Shown here: positions 34,369-49,968 of the stretch, piece after piece | How the letters are laid out: every line of letters begins with the position of its first letter | Numbering within the stretch: position 1 is the first letter of the stretch | DNA from: Hypholoma sublateritium FD-334 SS-4 | Taxonomy: Eukaryota; Basidiomycota; Agaricomycetes; Agaricales; Strophariaceae | Direction of reading: 5' to 3' | Length of the DNA: 64,000 bases | NCBI GenBank assembly: GCA_000827495.1 | Contig: KN817559.1 | Coordinates: 225,381-289,380, forward strand | Translations under genes and position numbers: made by a program | The notes under the pieces: generated by a model | Seen by the model: only the letters and a program-made list of their open reading frames with translations | The model's database searches: none | Told to the model about the DNA's origin: nothing

Positions 34369-35974
34369 ATGTCGCCGTCGTCCTTACACCTCCGTGCTTT
34401 ACTCTTCTTGCTTATAATTTCAAACACCCTCCACAATATCACAGTACGCGCTTATACATGGACCTTCCTTGAGGCTCCTACGCAATGCGGCGTCTTCGCC
34501 ATCAATATTTTTGGTAGCGATGGTATTCCCCCCTTTCGAGTTTTGGTTATACCCTATGGCCCCAGTCCACTCGATAATGTTGAAGTCCGCAACATCATCG
34601 ACATGCAATTTACAGGCAACTCCAGCCAGGTGCAATTTCAACTCCCATACCCAACAAACTCACAGCTTGTTGCCGTTGTAAGTCCCGTCCAAAATTTCGT
34701 TACCTTTTATTTTTATAGCCTCCCGCCGTACACCTAGGTCAGCGATGCAACAGGATTTGGATCTGGTGGAACTAGTGCTCCTACAACAGTGGCAGCGTCG
34801 AACGATTCCTCGTGCTTCAACCCAACTAGCCCAGCCTCGTATGACTTCTACTTCGCCATTGATCCTGAAAACCAACTTGTGCAGTGCCAAGACATGCGTA
34901 TTTTTTGGGACCCGTCTCTGGCACAAGGGTGCGCTTACAATCTCCGTTATATCGAGTTTAACACGCGAATCTTCCTACTTTTTAGGAATCCCAGTTTCCT
35001 GGGTGTCATCCCCGGCGGACAGTCATTCACCATCCCACAGGATACAATCACGACCGTTGTATCCCTGGGCACGGGATTTAACTGGACGCCATCTTTGCGT
35101 GGTGGCACCACATTCGTGTTAATTGGCGGCGACGCACGGGGAAGCGGGACGGCAGGAATGTGGCAAAGTGTTGTCACTTTTGGAATCAACGATATCACTA
35201 GTTGCTTGTCGGATAACAGTCCGAGTTCAACGGCAGGCCCCCCCGCTGGAGGAACTGCGACGTCTACTTCGGAGACTACGCCAACATATACCTCTACGCC
35301 CACCCCTACTACTACATCGCCAGAGCTGTATGTATGAAAATTGTTTCGTAATTGTCAAATATTGACCGCATGTTTACTGAAGCAGCCCAACGAGCAGCGG
35401 TAGCGCGAAAGGTTCGAAGACGGTCATTGAGATCGCCAGCGGAGTCGCAGGCACCCTGGCGCTTATTATTTTGGTCATCCTTCTGCTGTGCCTACAGCGT
35501 CGCAGCCATGCTAGACGCCAAAATAAACAGCGCCCGATTGATCTTACCGCCGAGAGCAGCCCACCGCGTCCCGCCCCCTCCGTTCAGCAGAGCGAGCCCA
35601 CACTCCAGTTCCAGCCGCAGCCCCCGGCGATACCAGTCAACGAAAGGATATACTCGCACAATATCCACCTCAGGGATGCGCCATCGTCCCTCCCCAGTAC
35701 CAGCACGCGATCGACCACGTCGGAGCGTAGAATATATGCCGGCACACGTAGAAATATGTCGACACAAGGGAAGGGGCAGAAAAGCGACGCGCAGCGTGTA
35801 GTGCGCGGGACGATTTTAGTGCAGCACGAGGACGCGGGTCCGAGCATGCCCGGACCGACGCGGGATCCTGTGATGGTCGAAATACCGCCTGCATATACAG
35901 AGCTGCGACTGGCAGCAGTAGCAGGGAGACGCAGTACGTTTAAAGCGGTCCCCAGGGTACCTGATAAGTGGTAA
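34369..35974 (+). CDS. Single-pass membrane-anchored surface protein 1
   Basis: Predicted 476 aa, exons 34369-34677, 34738-34928, 34986-35327, 35386-35974. A signal peptide (LHLRALLFLLIISNTLHNI) precedes an extracellular region beginning YTWTFLEAPTQCGVF. That region carries the agaricomycete pattern GSDGIPPFRVL...VSDATGFGSGG, paired cysteines and several Asn-X-Ser/Thr sites. A Ser/Thr/Pro-rich stalk (TSTSETTPTYTSTP) leads to one transmembrane helix (GVAGTLALIILVILLLCL), basic residues, and a cytoplasmic tail with a terminal EIPPAYTEL motif. The topology resembles SKG6/Wsc-like sensors, but no known enzymatic domain is seen and the function is unknown. A paralogue of the same architecture follows at 37.0 kb. 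Confidence 0.82.
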
Positions 35975-37001
35975 TAGGAGCTGGAGTGTTTGAATTAATT
36001 GTATCAATATGTTTTTTAGTTTCTGCCCTGCACTTGTACTTACTTGTAAATTGTCCGCAATTATCCCCGTCGTGAAATTGGCACCTCCCAGTTTCAGCAC
36101 TTCCAGATCGCCTGCTTCGTTTCTTTCGTCATAACTGCCCTCTCTTTCCAGCCATCTCGCCAGACACTCTAGAGGCCTGAGGCGAGACTATGTACAAACG
36201 ATATGGAGAGGAAAGACACAAGCGGGAGGGTCGCCTTACCTCACGCCAACGGGTATGTGCGCAGCCGATGAGGCTGTCCCAACCCGGATTCTACTACAGG
36301 CTTGAATCGAGTGCTTCATCGGGGCGTAGTAGCTCCCAAAGATCTTCCACCTTCATGAGAAGGGCCTACAATCTACATAGTGACTCGGACGAAGAAGATA
36401 ATATGCAGTGGGGCCCAAATCTGTCTTCAGCGGTCCTCATGCGCTGACGTAGGGTATGGCCTCGAAGCCTGATTGCACAGGAAATTATAGCGCCAGCGCT
36501 GTTGAGCTTCTTTATTTGCTCTTAATCGCACATTTACCGGTACAGTTTGAAGGTTCTATCATGATGCGCTCATAGTGCTGTGGTTTGCCACTGCTGTCCG
36601 CTGTTCCCAGCCGACCAGCCGTTCACCACTTACTCAAGAAGTACTTATACCACTGTTTCGTTACCTCCTTTGCCGATAAAATTAATAATGTGGGTAGTAT
36701 GTCATATTTTTGGACAGGTTTAATAGCCATGAAATACAGGCAAATGCTGATCTTTTCCATTCCGCAGATCATACCTGGACGCAGGTACTTAAATCTCCAA
36801 CCTCCGGCGGCTGTATTTTGGCGGATTTTGCTTGTGAGTAATTTATTTCCCATTTACAAATGACTGCAGTAGATATGTAATTGATGGCCGCCATATGAGG
36901 CTAACGCACGACAAGCGCGCGACACGGTGAGGACGTGCCTGGTTGTGCCGGTTCAGTGCTGGATATTTTATACGTACCAATCCCTCCCGAATCCCACAAG
37001 G
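35975..37001. other. Spacer between the two surface-protein genes
   Basis: About 1.0 kb. An 85-codon open frame at 36190-36447 is basic, then Ser-rich and acidic, and matches no family I recognise. It may be chance. No other feature. Confidence 0.4.
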
Positions 37002-38635
37002 ATGGTGCCCGGTGCCCATCTCTTCTCTCTCTTATTCACGACAGTCGTTCTGCATGGTGTACATGCGTATACATGGTCATATCAGGGGACCCCTACCCAA
37101 TGCAACAACCTCACAGTCGCTATCTCCGGCAGCGACGGTACACCGCCTTTTCGCATCCTCATCTCACCGTTCGGCCCCAGCCCACTAGCCAACAACGTTG
37201 AGGCCCGCAATATCCTGGACATTCCCTTTCCAGACAACCAAACTGAAGTCCAGTTCCAACTAACATACCCGGCGGGATCACAATTTGTTGCTGTTGTGAG
37301 TGCTTTTCCAGTGTTCCGCCTTTCGTGTCATGCGCACGAGTTTTATTCTCGTCCTCCTCTATTCCAAAACACCAACGCTTCATGCAATGTGCATCTCGCT
37401 CACCACCTTGAAATCTAGGTCAGTGATGCGACAAGCTTTGCATCCGGCGGGACAGGTGTCGCCACAATGGTGGCAGCTTCGAACGACACCTCGTGCTATA
37501 GCTCGATCGCGCTCAAGTTCTTCTTCAACATCGAGCCCCCAAACCAGCTTGTACAGTGCCAACCCATGCGGATATGGTGGGACCCATCGGCGGTGCAAGG
37601 GTGAGTCCGGTATTCTTCACCTCTATCTGTCCTCGTGCTATGCTACATGCCTGATCATACTCTCCAAAGAACGCCGAACTTCCTAGGTGTGATACCTGGT
37701 GGGCAGTCGTTCGCAGTTCCTGAGGGAACACTGACGACTGTCCCCTCTCAGGGACTAGGTTTCACGTGGATACCGTCTTTACGTGCTGGGACGACACTTG
37801 CACTGATGGGTGGCGACGCGCGGGGGAACGGTACGGCGGGGAGAATCCAGAACGTGGTTTCGCTGGGGACTAGTGATGTGGAGAGCTGTCTATCGGACAG
37901 CAGCCCGAGCTCAACACCAGGTACCCCTGCGGGAGGAAGCTATCCCACTTCAACCAGTGGAACGTGAGTGCCCTATATATCCGTGAACGCTCTTCTAACG
38001 TAGAAAGTGCTGCTCGCGTCGACAGAGGGACAGGCAATACCTCCAAAATCTCGAGCAACGCCCGCTTGATCGCCGCTGCAATCGCGGGCGGCCTCGCCGT
38101 TTTCATCATCGGTGCCCTCATTCTGTTCTTCCTCCGTCGGCGTAGCCGACAGCACCGATACAAAGCGCGCCACGTCAACATCATAGACGTCGACGAGGAC
38201 GACGTGCATGACTCCACAGGCGCCGTGCGACAGAACGAGCTCCCGCGCTTCTACAAGCCCAGTCCGCTCCCGCTCGCCGATCTCACTTCCGACAGCGGGT
38301 CTGCGTATAGTAGCTGGACGCCCCCGAGCACGCCGTACACCGCTGCCTCGTCGAGTGGAACGTTCTCGATTCGGGGCACGAATGGCGGCAAGGGCGTCCC
38401 GCGACCCGTGCGCGAGGTACATTATGTGCAGCACGACGATGCGGGCCCGAGCGTGCTTCCGCCAAGGGAGGATGCGCAGGAGCCACAGACGATAGAGCTG
38501 CCGCCTGCATACACAGCGCTGCAGCGGGCTAAAGGAGCGGATGAGTCGGATAGGCTTCTGTCTGCGGCGGGCCCGTCGAATGGGCGGAGAGCGCTGGGCG
38601 ATAATTGGCAGCCTGACAGAAAGGTGGCCAGGTAA
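37002..38635 (+). CDS. Single-pass membrane-anchored surface protein 2 (paralogue)
   Basis: Predicted 459 aa, exons 37002-37295, 37419-37600, 37670-37963, 38026-38635. The introns sit at the same sites and phases as in surface protein 1, but the first intron is longer (123 nt). Signal peptide VPGAHLFSLLFTTVVLHGV; ectodomain starts YTWSYQGTPTQCNNL; conserved VSDATSFASGG and NFLGVIPGGQSF segments; Ser/Thr/Gly stalk; one transmembrane helix (LIAAAIAGGLAVFIIGALIL) followed by RRRSR. The cytoplasmic tail ends with ELPPAYTAL close to the C-terminus, a Pro-rich motif shared with the paralogue and resembling PPxY. The ATG at 37002 was chosen because it starts the signal peptide; an upstream in-frame ATG-like codon would add 25 non-signal residues. 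Function unknown; cell-surface sensing or adhesion is inferred. Confidence 0.82.
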
Positions 38636-39058
38636 CATTCCAGAGTGTGCGCGTTTCGTTTCAGGAGTTAGAGTCCGATGGTATTTTTTTAATTTTCTGC
38701 GGGGGACGATCAAGGTGTGTGTTGGAAATCGATGGACAGCTGCTTGGACGTGGCCCATCAAGTTCACTTAATGTACTTACACTTGCACAGTTACACTTAA
38801 TTTATGGACAAGCCAAGAAGCTTGTCAGGCATACAACAACTGTTTGCGGAAAATCGCGTTGGCATCGTCCACGACCTGCGCGGTTGCGCGGTACAACGGG
38901 CCGCGCCCAAGCCGAAAGCATCATTTCTACGTCTTGTCAAAATGTCACTGGTTGCGACTTGACTTGATCATGACTGCGACACCGTATTTCTACACAGTCA
39001 GGCTGGTGCCAGGCGCGATCATACCTTGACTTGTTTTGTTCGTCTTAGCAGCGTCTGG
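38636..39058. other. Intergenic, no gene supported
   Basis: 423 bp between surface protein 2 and the DUF6535 pseudogene. Nothing recognised. Confidence 0.5.
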
Positions 39059-41304
39059 ATGGCTCACCCGAATATCCTCGTTGAAGATGACCTCAAACCG
39101 AAGGCAAGTCGTACCTTATGCATGCGAGTTCTGCACGTTACTTACCAGCGTTTTTACGACTATTCAAGATATGGAGATGGTCGGAGGAGTATAAATACGC
39201 CATCCCCAAGCCAGATGGTGACCATTGGGACATTATTCTCGAGCGCACTTGACGAAGGATAAGTTCCAATGTGGTGCCTGGAAGGACGAAGTGCAGAACT
39301 TGTTGATATTCGTAAGTCATTCAATTGGCCACTATTGTCAGCTCACTGCTAGTCACTGAATCGAATTAGGCAGGTTTATTTTCCTCTGTTGTCACCGGAT
39401 TTGCTGTAGAATCATACCAAGAACTACAGCCAGATCCAAATGCTGACTTAGTCCAACTGCTCGCACGCATAGCAGCTCGGGTCGGTGCCCTCACAAACAG
39501 CTCTACCCTCTCCATTTCTCCCAACGGTATTGGAAACCCAGCTTCTTTCTCTCCGCCTTCATCCTCTATACAGATCAACATATTTTGGTTCTCCAGCTTG
39601 ATCCTCAGTCTTACAACCGTCATCATTGGGATCGTCTCTCTTCAATGGCTCCGGGAACACCAACGGTATACCGAACCTCTTACCTCTAAGCAAGCTCTGG
39701 CCATTTTTCACCTTCGCGCGGCATCTCTGAAAAAGTGGCACGTACCCCACATATTTAGTTTCCTTCCCCTCCTCTTGCAGGCAGCCGTGATCTTATTCTT
39801 TGCGGGACTGGTGGAATTTCTTCTTTCGCTCAACCGGATGGTTGTCATACCCGCTATCCTGCTTATGGGCCTATCGATTCTCTTCCTCATTGCAACCACA
39901 ATTCTACCGACACTCCAACTACTCGCGGCTAACATATTCGTACTGTCAAATGGTTCACTACCAAGCCAGTGTGCATATAAGTCACCGCAGTCATGGATCT
40001 TTCGACGGATCTTCCTCATTGGAACCCACATACCAGTTCTTGAAACGTTTGCGATGGCCAGCCCCAGTTACCACTGCCTTTAAGAATCTCCGAAGTATTG
40101 CGGCTGGGATTTGGACGATCGCCTTTTACAAATCTCAGCCTCATAAATTCTTTTCCGTAAATTTGACTGTGGAGCAGACGCAGCGAAATTGGGTCGATCT
40201 CGACATCTCATGGCTGCGTATTCGGGATGGATACTATCTGGGGAAAGCAGGAGAGATGGCGGCCGAGTTCACCGACAACATCGATCCTGCCTATGACCTG
40301 GTACACGCAATCGTATCATCAGCCAAAGAACATTCATTGCAGGAAGACGTTTTTGCGGCCGCTTATCACGCGCTTACAGAGCTTTGTGACTCTCTCGTTC
40401 ATTACGGCGAAGACCCGGCTTCGGCGAGGGACGATGATCTCGCCGAGTCATTAGGGACAGTCAAAGATGAAGATTAGACCCCATCTATTTCTCCATTTTT
40501 GAGAAAATCAAGAGAGAGGAATTTTCCGGGATGCCCCAGCCAATTTTTGAAGGTAAATATTGTCCAGTAAATTGCGCGTGCCAGTGACACTTAAATGACA
40601 GGTATCATTCTACCAGATGTGGCAATACAGCACTACAATATTTTACACAATATCTTCAGACAAGCATGTAGCTTCACAGTTAGCGCACATCCAATGCCTG
40701 GAGTTGTAGGCTTCTCTGTGCTGGGAAGCTATTTTGACTATGTCGCATGGTTTCGTCCGCCAGACAGCCTCGAGTCGAACTTCCTCACCCTCCTCGGAAC
40801 TATTTCCAACGGTCTGCTCTCTTCGCTTGAGAGTCAGGGATACGATAACGCAGATTTCCTATTCTTCTGCTCTCGCCTCTACATGGAGAGAATCGCACAC
40901 CATATCTGGTTCGCGGATATAATGCAATTCGGGACGTACCGGTACGCGCTCCGCGGGGGTATCCAGAATGTCCTCAATACGATGCTTCGCTACGAGCAGC
41001 AGCTGGATAAATTCAGATACCCACGCATGGAATACCTATGGAGAGCGGAGCTACATGCGACAGGGATGTCCAATTCCATGTAGTCCCCTCCGCTTATCAG
41101 CCCATCCCAGAGGTCCTTCTACGGTTCATTCCATATGAGCATAGGCATCCGAGCCCAGGGGGCGTCATCTATGATTCACAGGACTCCTACGACGTCGCCG
41201 TGATTGAAGATTATGGCGGATTTATTGACTTGGGAAGAGAAGAGATGATATTTAGTATTCCCCTGAGAAATTCAGCCGACTCAGGCTCAGACGCGCGAAC
41301 TTGA
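39059..41304 (+). pseudogene. DUF6535 multi-pass membrane protein, frameshifted
   Basis: The exon order is preserved but the frame changes about four times. MAHPNILVEDDLKPK (39059-39103) is followed by an apparent GC-AG intron (39104-39168), then IWRWSEEYKYAIPKPDGDHW. A frame change near 39245 joins to TKDKFQCGAWKDEVQNLLIF. A GT-AG intron (39312-39369) leads to the DUF6535 hallmark AGLFSSVVTGFAVESYQELQ and LILSLTTVIIGIVSLQWLRE, with three or more transmembrane helices. Further frame changes occur near 40060, 40475 and 41070 before the tail QFHVVPSAYQPIPEVLLRF. Each segment is well conserved, so inactivation may be recent. Unmodelled sequencing indels are the alternative. The function of DUF6535 proteins is unknown. 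Confidence 0.72.
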
Positions 41305-41604
41305 AGGGCATTCATTAAGGGCATCAAGCATCAGCGAGAAACACCTTCCAGCTTCCAGTCTTGGCCATCTGTCATACTGATATTTAAATTTTTCGAGGCT
41401 AAGCATCTGCAGATACGTGTAGTTCGTAAATCAGGGGACGAGAGAATTTATGCGAAAAACGAAAGTATTTCAATGGTCGGCATTTAGTCGGCATTCCTAG
41501 AATTACGTAGATAGTTCCCACGATCCACCCGTGTTCTGCTCGTCGTTGCTCGCACGTCGTCGGCTCACCACCCACTTTATCATCGTTCTCCACAACATCA
41601 AATC

Positions 41605-42500
41605 ATGGTGAGCCGTCTTTTCTTGAAGCTCGTCCCTCAAAAGGAATACAGTCAAGCTACGAAATACGCCTCGGCCGCATGAAGAACCCTGGACCAGGTC
41701 GCTGGGTCTATCGCGATTTTTGACGGTGTCGGGACCTTGGCTATGCATGGTCTAGCAGTGTGCAGGCAGGAGGAACGATTATGCCGGAGTCATCATCGCA
41801 GTCGTCATCTTCGCATTTGGAGTGGAAATTGTGTTTGGCTACGAGCCACTGCTTCTAGCCACGCCCCGTATCATTCTCTGGGCGCTGTCGGCGTATTGGG
41901 CAGAGACTTCCGGAAGAAACGGTGTGCAGGAGGGTGGTCATACTCGGGCGACTGGATCGGGAAAACCTAAACCTGCACACCATCCCGAAGTCCACGGCCA
42001 ACCCGATCTTATTGCGCATTACGCAGGAGAAACTCCGTCTCTTTCGTTATCCTCCTCTCGACCTGTGCGAGGTCACAAGCTGACTATTATGATTCCTAGG
42101 GAGGAGGAGCACGCTATCCCTACCCAAAATACGTATGGTCGCCTGCCGGTACGTACTCCATTTCAGCCGAACTCTTCCCGTCTCATAATCTTTCTCCTCT
42201 AGGCGGCTGGTGGGTACGTCCCTCGAACTGGGCATCAAACACAGTCGTAGCTGCTGTTGGTATAGCCGCTGTCACGTTCGGCGTGTGGAACCTAAGTGCT
42301 AAGCTTGAGGTAAGCTGACTCCTGTTTGGAACACCTATATTTACGCTTACTTGACGTCCTATTAGCGGCGCACAGTGCAACCAATCAGTCCGATACCTTC
42401 AATGCTGGTGCGTAGATCTCACGACCCTGCGCTGATTTGTGGAATAACTCGTGGTTTCATGAAGTGGGCGAAGGAGTATGCGAAGGATGAAAAGCCTTAG
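41605..42500 (+). CDS. Small single-pass predicted mitochondrial membrane protein
   Basis: Predicted 78 aa. Secure exons are 42100-42148, 42203-42309, 42366-42407 and 42465-42500, all joined in frame by short GT-AG introns. They read GGGARYPYPKYVWSPAGGWW, then RPSNWASNTVVAAVGIAAVT (one hydrophobic helix), FGVWNLSAKLE, and IPSMLWAKEYAKDEKP. I recall similar short fungal proteins with a YPYPK...SPAGGWW...NT...IPSM pattern, thought to be mitochondrial inner-membrane proteins; the exact function is not known to me. The first exon is uncertain. A TAG just before 42100 forces an intron, and the best donor is the ATG|GTGAGC at 41605-41608, giving a one-codon coding exon and an unusually long (492 nt) first intron. 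Sequence inside that intron is not otherwise explained. Confidence 0.6.
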
Positions 42501-43262
42501 AAATGGGTGGACGTTGTTAGTCACTTTCATGTGCGTATTTAGAGGTTAACTTATCCTCTCATGTAGTACTGATTTTCCGATGCAGAAATATACCTGATAG
42601 CCGTCCCCTTCTCAAACCGCACATAGATTCCCTCCCTGCACGACTGATCTGAACGTTTGCTTCACCTTTCCAAACGAGCAGAATGATTGATATTCTACGG
42701 CGCTTGCATCATGCAGTCCCTTCTGCTTGTTCATGTGCAAATCCCCAGAAACTGGTACCATGCGGGCCAAATCTCAGTGTTACCAAAAGGTAATCGACCG
42801 GTAGTTCACGAGCGTGGTTGTACCCTGCTCTACTTTTGAGAAGCACCTGCCACGTAGACACTCCTGAAAGACCAGTGGGCATCCAATGCCTTATCCGCGG
42901 ACTTTCTGTTCTATTCTCCATTACATAGGCAATTGTATGCCGAAAGAAAAGCGGGCTCTTTCAATAGTCTCGGGGAATACAACGAGCATAAGGCTCGTTT
43001 GGGTACATTGTACAAAAATAGTGGGCATGCAACTGGAAAAAAATTGACGCCGGTAATTATATGGGAATCTCGTGCTGCCATTCGCGTGGTAAGTGTGGTA
43101 TGGAGTGCGAAGGACCAACGAGGATGGGAATTGCGGTAGGCAGTAATAATAAGAAGTTGGAGTAGCGCGGTGGGGTGGTGGTAGTACAATCTATCATCTG
43201 CGCGTGCATTGTAAATGAAAAAGAGCTAAAAGGGGTGCTTTTACATGTTCCGTGGTCCCAAT
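42501..43262. other. Convergent 3' spacer, no gene supported
   Basis: 762 bp between the stops of the small mitochondrial protein and the beta-glucosidase. Short open frames on both strands overlap each other and have no family features. Confidence 0.5.
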
Positions 43263-46403
<3,141 letters not shown>

Positions 46404-47793
46404 ATGTCAACCTCTACTGGCATTGCAATACTAGGCGCCGGGTTATTTGCTAAAGAAGGTTAGTAATTTACCTATAACATAAACATTGCATTGTTCAGTT
46501 TATCAATGAACGATGTTGTATTTCCGAATATTCCACAAACAGCGCATCTACCTGCTCTCGCCGCCCTAGGTGGCGCCGCACCACACCTAAAAGCCGTGTA
46601 TTCCCGCTCCGAGAAAAGTGCCAAAGATCTGGCCGACGCGGCTGCCGTAGCTCTCGAGCTTTCGCAGCCGCCGTCGATTTATCACGATGGGGACGCATCG
46701 TCCAACCTGGACACCCTTCTCGCGAGAGGCGATATAGCTGCGGTTATCGTCGTGCTTCCAATCACCATGCAACCCGCAATTGTTCTGAAGTCGCTTGCTG
46801 CGGGAAAGCATGTTCTGAGCGAGAAGCCTGTAGCCCCAGATGTAGCCCAAGGCCTTGCCCTGATCAAATCGTATAGGGAGCTTTATCAGCCGAAAGGCCT
46901 GATTTGGCGAGTAGCAGAGAACTACGAGGCTGAGCCGGGATATCGAAAGGCGGGCGAGATCATCCGCTCCGGAAGAATTGGAGACGTCATATTCTTCAAG
47001 ACTGTCGTTGTAAATTACATCGACAAGGAATCGAAGTGGTACAAGACTCCTTGGCGAACAATCCCCGACGTCAGTGCCTCAAATTATCATTATCTCTCGA
47101 TGTATTGACGCTTTTTACAGTACCAGGGCGGCTTCCTAGTAAGATTTCGAGCGAACTCTTACCTATAAATAAATATTCATAAGCTCCCTGATTTTCAGTT
47201 GGACGGCGGCGTTGTAAGTCGATCTATCCATGCCAACATAATTATCTGATACAGAATCGTATCATTGACAGCATACTGTCGCGGCTCTCCGAGTGATGCT
47301 TCCCTATTCATTCACGCACCTATCCGGATTTGCGTCGCTGAACAAGGACTACCTCAAACCTCACGATACTATCCATGCTATCGTCAAAGCCGGCGACCAT
47401 TTCCACGGCACGGCGGAAATGACTTTCGCGTCCCCAACACAGACGCGCCCGCTCGCAGACAGCTTTGTGATAACAGGTAGCAATGGCTGGATATCAGTCA
47501 ACATGGTGAACACGCCGGGTTCGTCCTCGCAAACAATACGCATCCTTATTAAGACCGTCGTCAAACCGGAAGGAAAACCAGAAGAAGAAAAAGAAGAAGT
47601 GGTCGATATTCCCTCAAAGGGCGTTATTGCAGAGCAACAGAGCTTCTTCGATGCAATGAAAGGGGAGGACGACGGACTTAAGCTCGGTGATCCCCTCGGC
47701 GCGCTCGAAGACGTCGCCTTCATCCAAGCGGCGCTGAACAGCAATGGGAAGCTCGCCAATCTCACGAAGCTGGTCGGCGGTGTGGAAGAGTGA
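46404..47793 (+). CDS. Gfo/Idh/MocA-family NAD(P)-dependent oxidoreductase (canonical EKP type)
   Basis: Predicted 378 aa, exons 46404-46458, 46543-47069, 47121-47138, 47199-47213, 47272-47793; exons 3 and 4 are only 18 and 15 nt. The Rossmann start is IAILGAGLFAKEAHLPALAAL after splicing, and the active-site motif HVLSEKPVAPD keeps the catalytic lysine. This separates it clearly from the EWP-bearing Gal80-like trio in the same window. The C-terminal domain contains YQGGFLLDGGVHTVAALR and the SNGWISVN strand. Members oxidise or reduce sugars, inositols or dihydrodiols; the substrate here is unknown. It diverges from a GH1 beta-glucosidase across 422 bp, which suggests joint use in sugar metabolism. 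Confidence 0.88.
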
Positions 47794-49968
47794 TCGCGAC
47801 TTTGTCGAATCGGAGAAAGAGTTCACGAAGAATTGTAGCGTACGGTATTGTGTCGGAGAATCAGGAATGGACTTGTCGATTTGACTTGAGCTCGTAGAAT
47901 GTCTACTGCTTGTACTCTATGTGTCCTCTAGAAATGAACCTGGTGGTTCCACCGTTCGAAGTTGATGCTGTTTCATGTACATATGTTGAACTTGAGGTCA
48001 GCGACTAATGTAATTGAAACGCACAAGCTGTAAGCGTAAAAACAACTTTCACAACGCCTGATAGAAGCTTCACCTCCTACCTCCTCTTCATTTCTGTCTC
48101 TAGTCATGACACCGGTTACTCTTCTATACTTCTGCATGTAGGAGAAAACGGACCAAATGTCTAAATTATCTCAAATTATTTCGTACGGGTGCAAACACAT
48201 ATCGCGATATTAATCCGCCAGGCCCTGCTCGCCCGATCACCGCGATCTATGCAGGTAAAATAATGAGGAAGGCTCCATTCCAACATCTATTTGGCCACGC
48301 CCCGCACTCCAAGCCCCACGGCGTGTGTGCGTAAGCCGACGCAACGCTCCCCGCGCGAGCTGGACGAGTCTTCTCCTACAGCTCCTGGCGGCGTCGCTGG
48401 GCCCTGGGGCTAGCTCTGATCGGATAAACCTCGCACATGTCGTCATTACCGAGCTGACATCCGTCGCTCACTCAAGCCCATTCCGCCAGGTTCTTTGATC
48501 ATGAGGCGGGAATCCCCTGAGTACTGTGAGTGCTGGGCGCCAGGTTCCCCATTGTGCTGGAATTTGCTGAGAATAGATTGCGCCGCCGCCGCTTAATTTT
48601 GGGTTAATTACATATTTTAATTGCCATGTAGGTCTGAAATAGTTGATTCTACAACGAAGATCACTTTCCCAACCCTGCCTACGCGTGCGCGCACCTCTCT
48701 GTATGCCGTGCGCCTGAGCGAGCACGCTCTGCCTCTAAGAATAGCGCCTGGCACCATATTTAGCAGGCGAAGTGGGTGGTATAACGTATACAATGACCCG
48801 CCTTCCCCCATCTAAACTTCAAGCCGCTTCGTAAATCAGGCCAGCGTCACCCGCAAGTGAGTATTTATTTCCTTCGAAGGAAGCCTGCGCTCACACACTA
48901 TCGCGGTCGTGGGACTATATAGTATAACCGCGGCACTGGTAGACAGAGCCAGGATGGAGACATGTGGATCCGTAGGCGCACAGTCAGTTTTGTGGCACAT
49001 ACGCATGCAGATTAAGTAGCAGTGGCGAACAAGGACGCCGGCCATCCACAAAGACCCGGTACCGAGAAATTTTCTGAATAACAAAGGTGCTCCGGTGCGC
49101 ATTCACACCGTGAATAAGCAAATATAGTGCGTATGTGTGAGTATAAAACGCCTTCTATGTCGGTCACTCCAATAAGTATACGCCAGAGCAGTCAGGTGCA
49201 TGTGCCGCCGCAGTCGTACTGCCACCTCCGCATAACCACAGGAACGTGTTGGACGTTCTCCACGCTAATAAAAGCGCTGGGTGACATTGTGTGTTTGCCT
49301 AAATCTTTCTCCGCGTGGAATGGAAAGATAGGACGAATGCATGCGGTGATAGAAGCGACGCAATCTGCATCGTCAGTGGGGTTGAAAGAAACTATTGCCG
49401 GATTTGCCACTTGTGATGGGGATGGGAGGTGGGATTGAACAATTGTGGATGCAATGTGCCCAGGTTTATGTATCCGTTTCTAGGGTCGAGTGGAACACGA
49501 AAAGTAGATCCTTCCAACACAAGTTCAGTGCGGGGTTCAATATATCGTTTATCCGCAAGACTCTGTGGCGGCGGTAGGCCGTGTATCCTAAGTCCCAAAC
49601 GGACAGTGAATAGTACTCTGATTTTTTGTATGAGACATGTCAGATGTGACGAGTGCGGATACGGAAGTTAATGTTGAAGAGGACCCGTATGCCTGCCTTG
49701 TGTGCGAACATAAAGACCGTGCTGAGATGCGTTGTATCGAGGATTCAGAGGATTCAGAAGCTCGAGCCAGAACCGATGACGACGGGACTATGATTTCAAT
49801 CCACGCCCATGAGTACTAGCCAACGGCAAATCATCGAAGTCTTGGGCTGAGAAATTCGAGCAGCGCCCACAGGTAGATACATCCATATCAAATTTATAAA
49901 GCGTCCATTCCGAAGTGCTTATTGGAACATCCCACCATTGACTTCGATGTCCGCCGAAATTAAAATCA
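47794..49968. other. Intergenic, no gene supported
   Basis: About 2.2 kb. Short open frames at 49127-49438 (103 codons) and 49637-49819 (60 codons, acidic) were examined and not recognised. The 3' end of an unidentified membrane-protein relic follows at 49969. Confidence 0.4.

Noticed and set aside
36190..36447. 85-codon open frame between the surface-protein genes
   Set aside because: No homology recognised, no clear promoter or introns. Kept only as a remark.
39218..39243. A 26-nt intron that would repair the first DUF6535 frameshift
   Set aside because: Below a credible spliceosomal intron size, and it would remove conserved residues.
41822..42202. 126-codon open frame in the first intron of the small mitochondrial gene
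   Set aside because: It overlaps the secure exon in the wrong frame and shows no family motif. Treated as chance.
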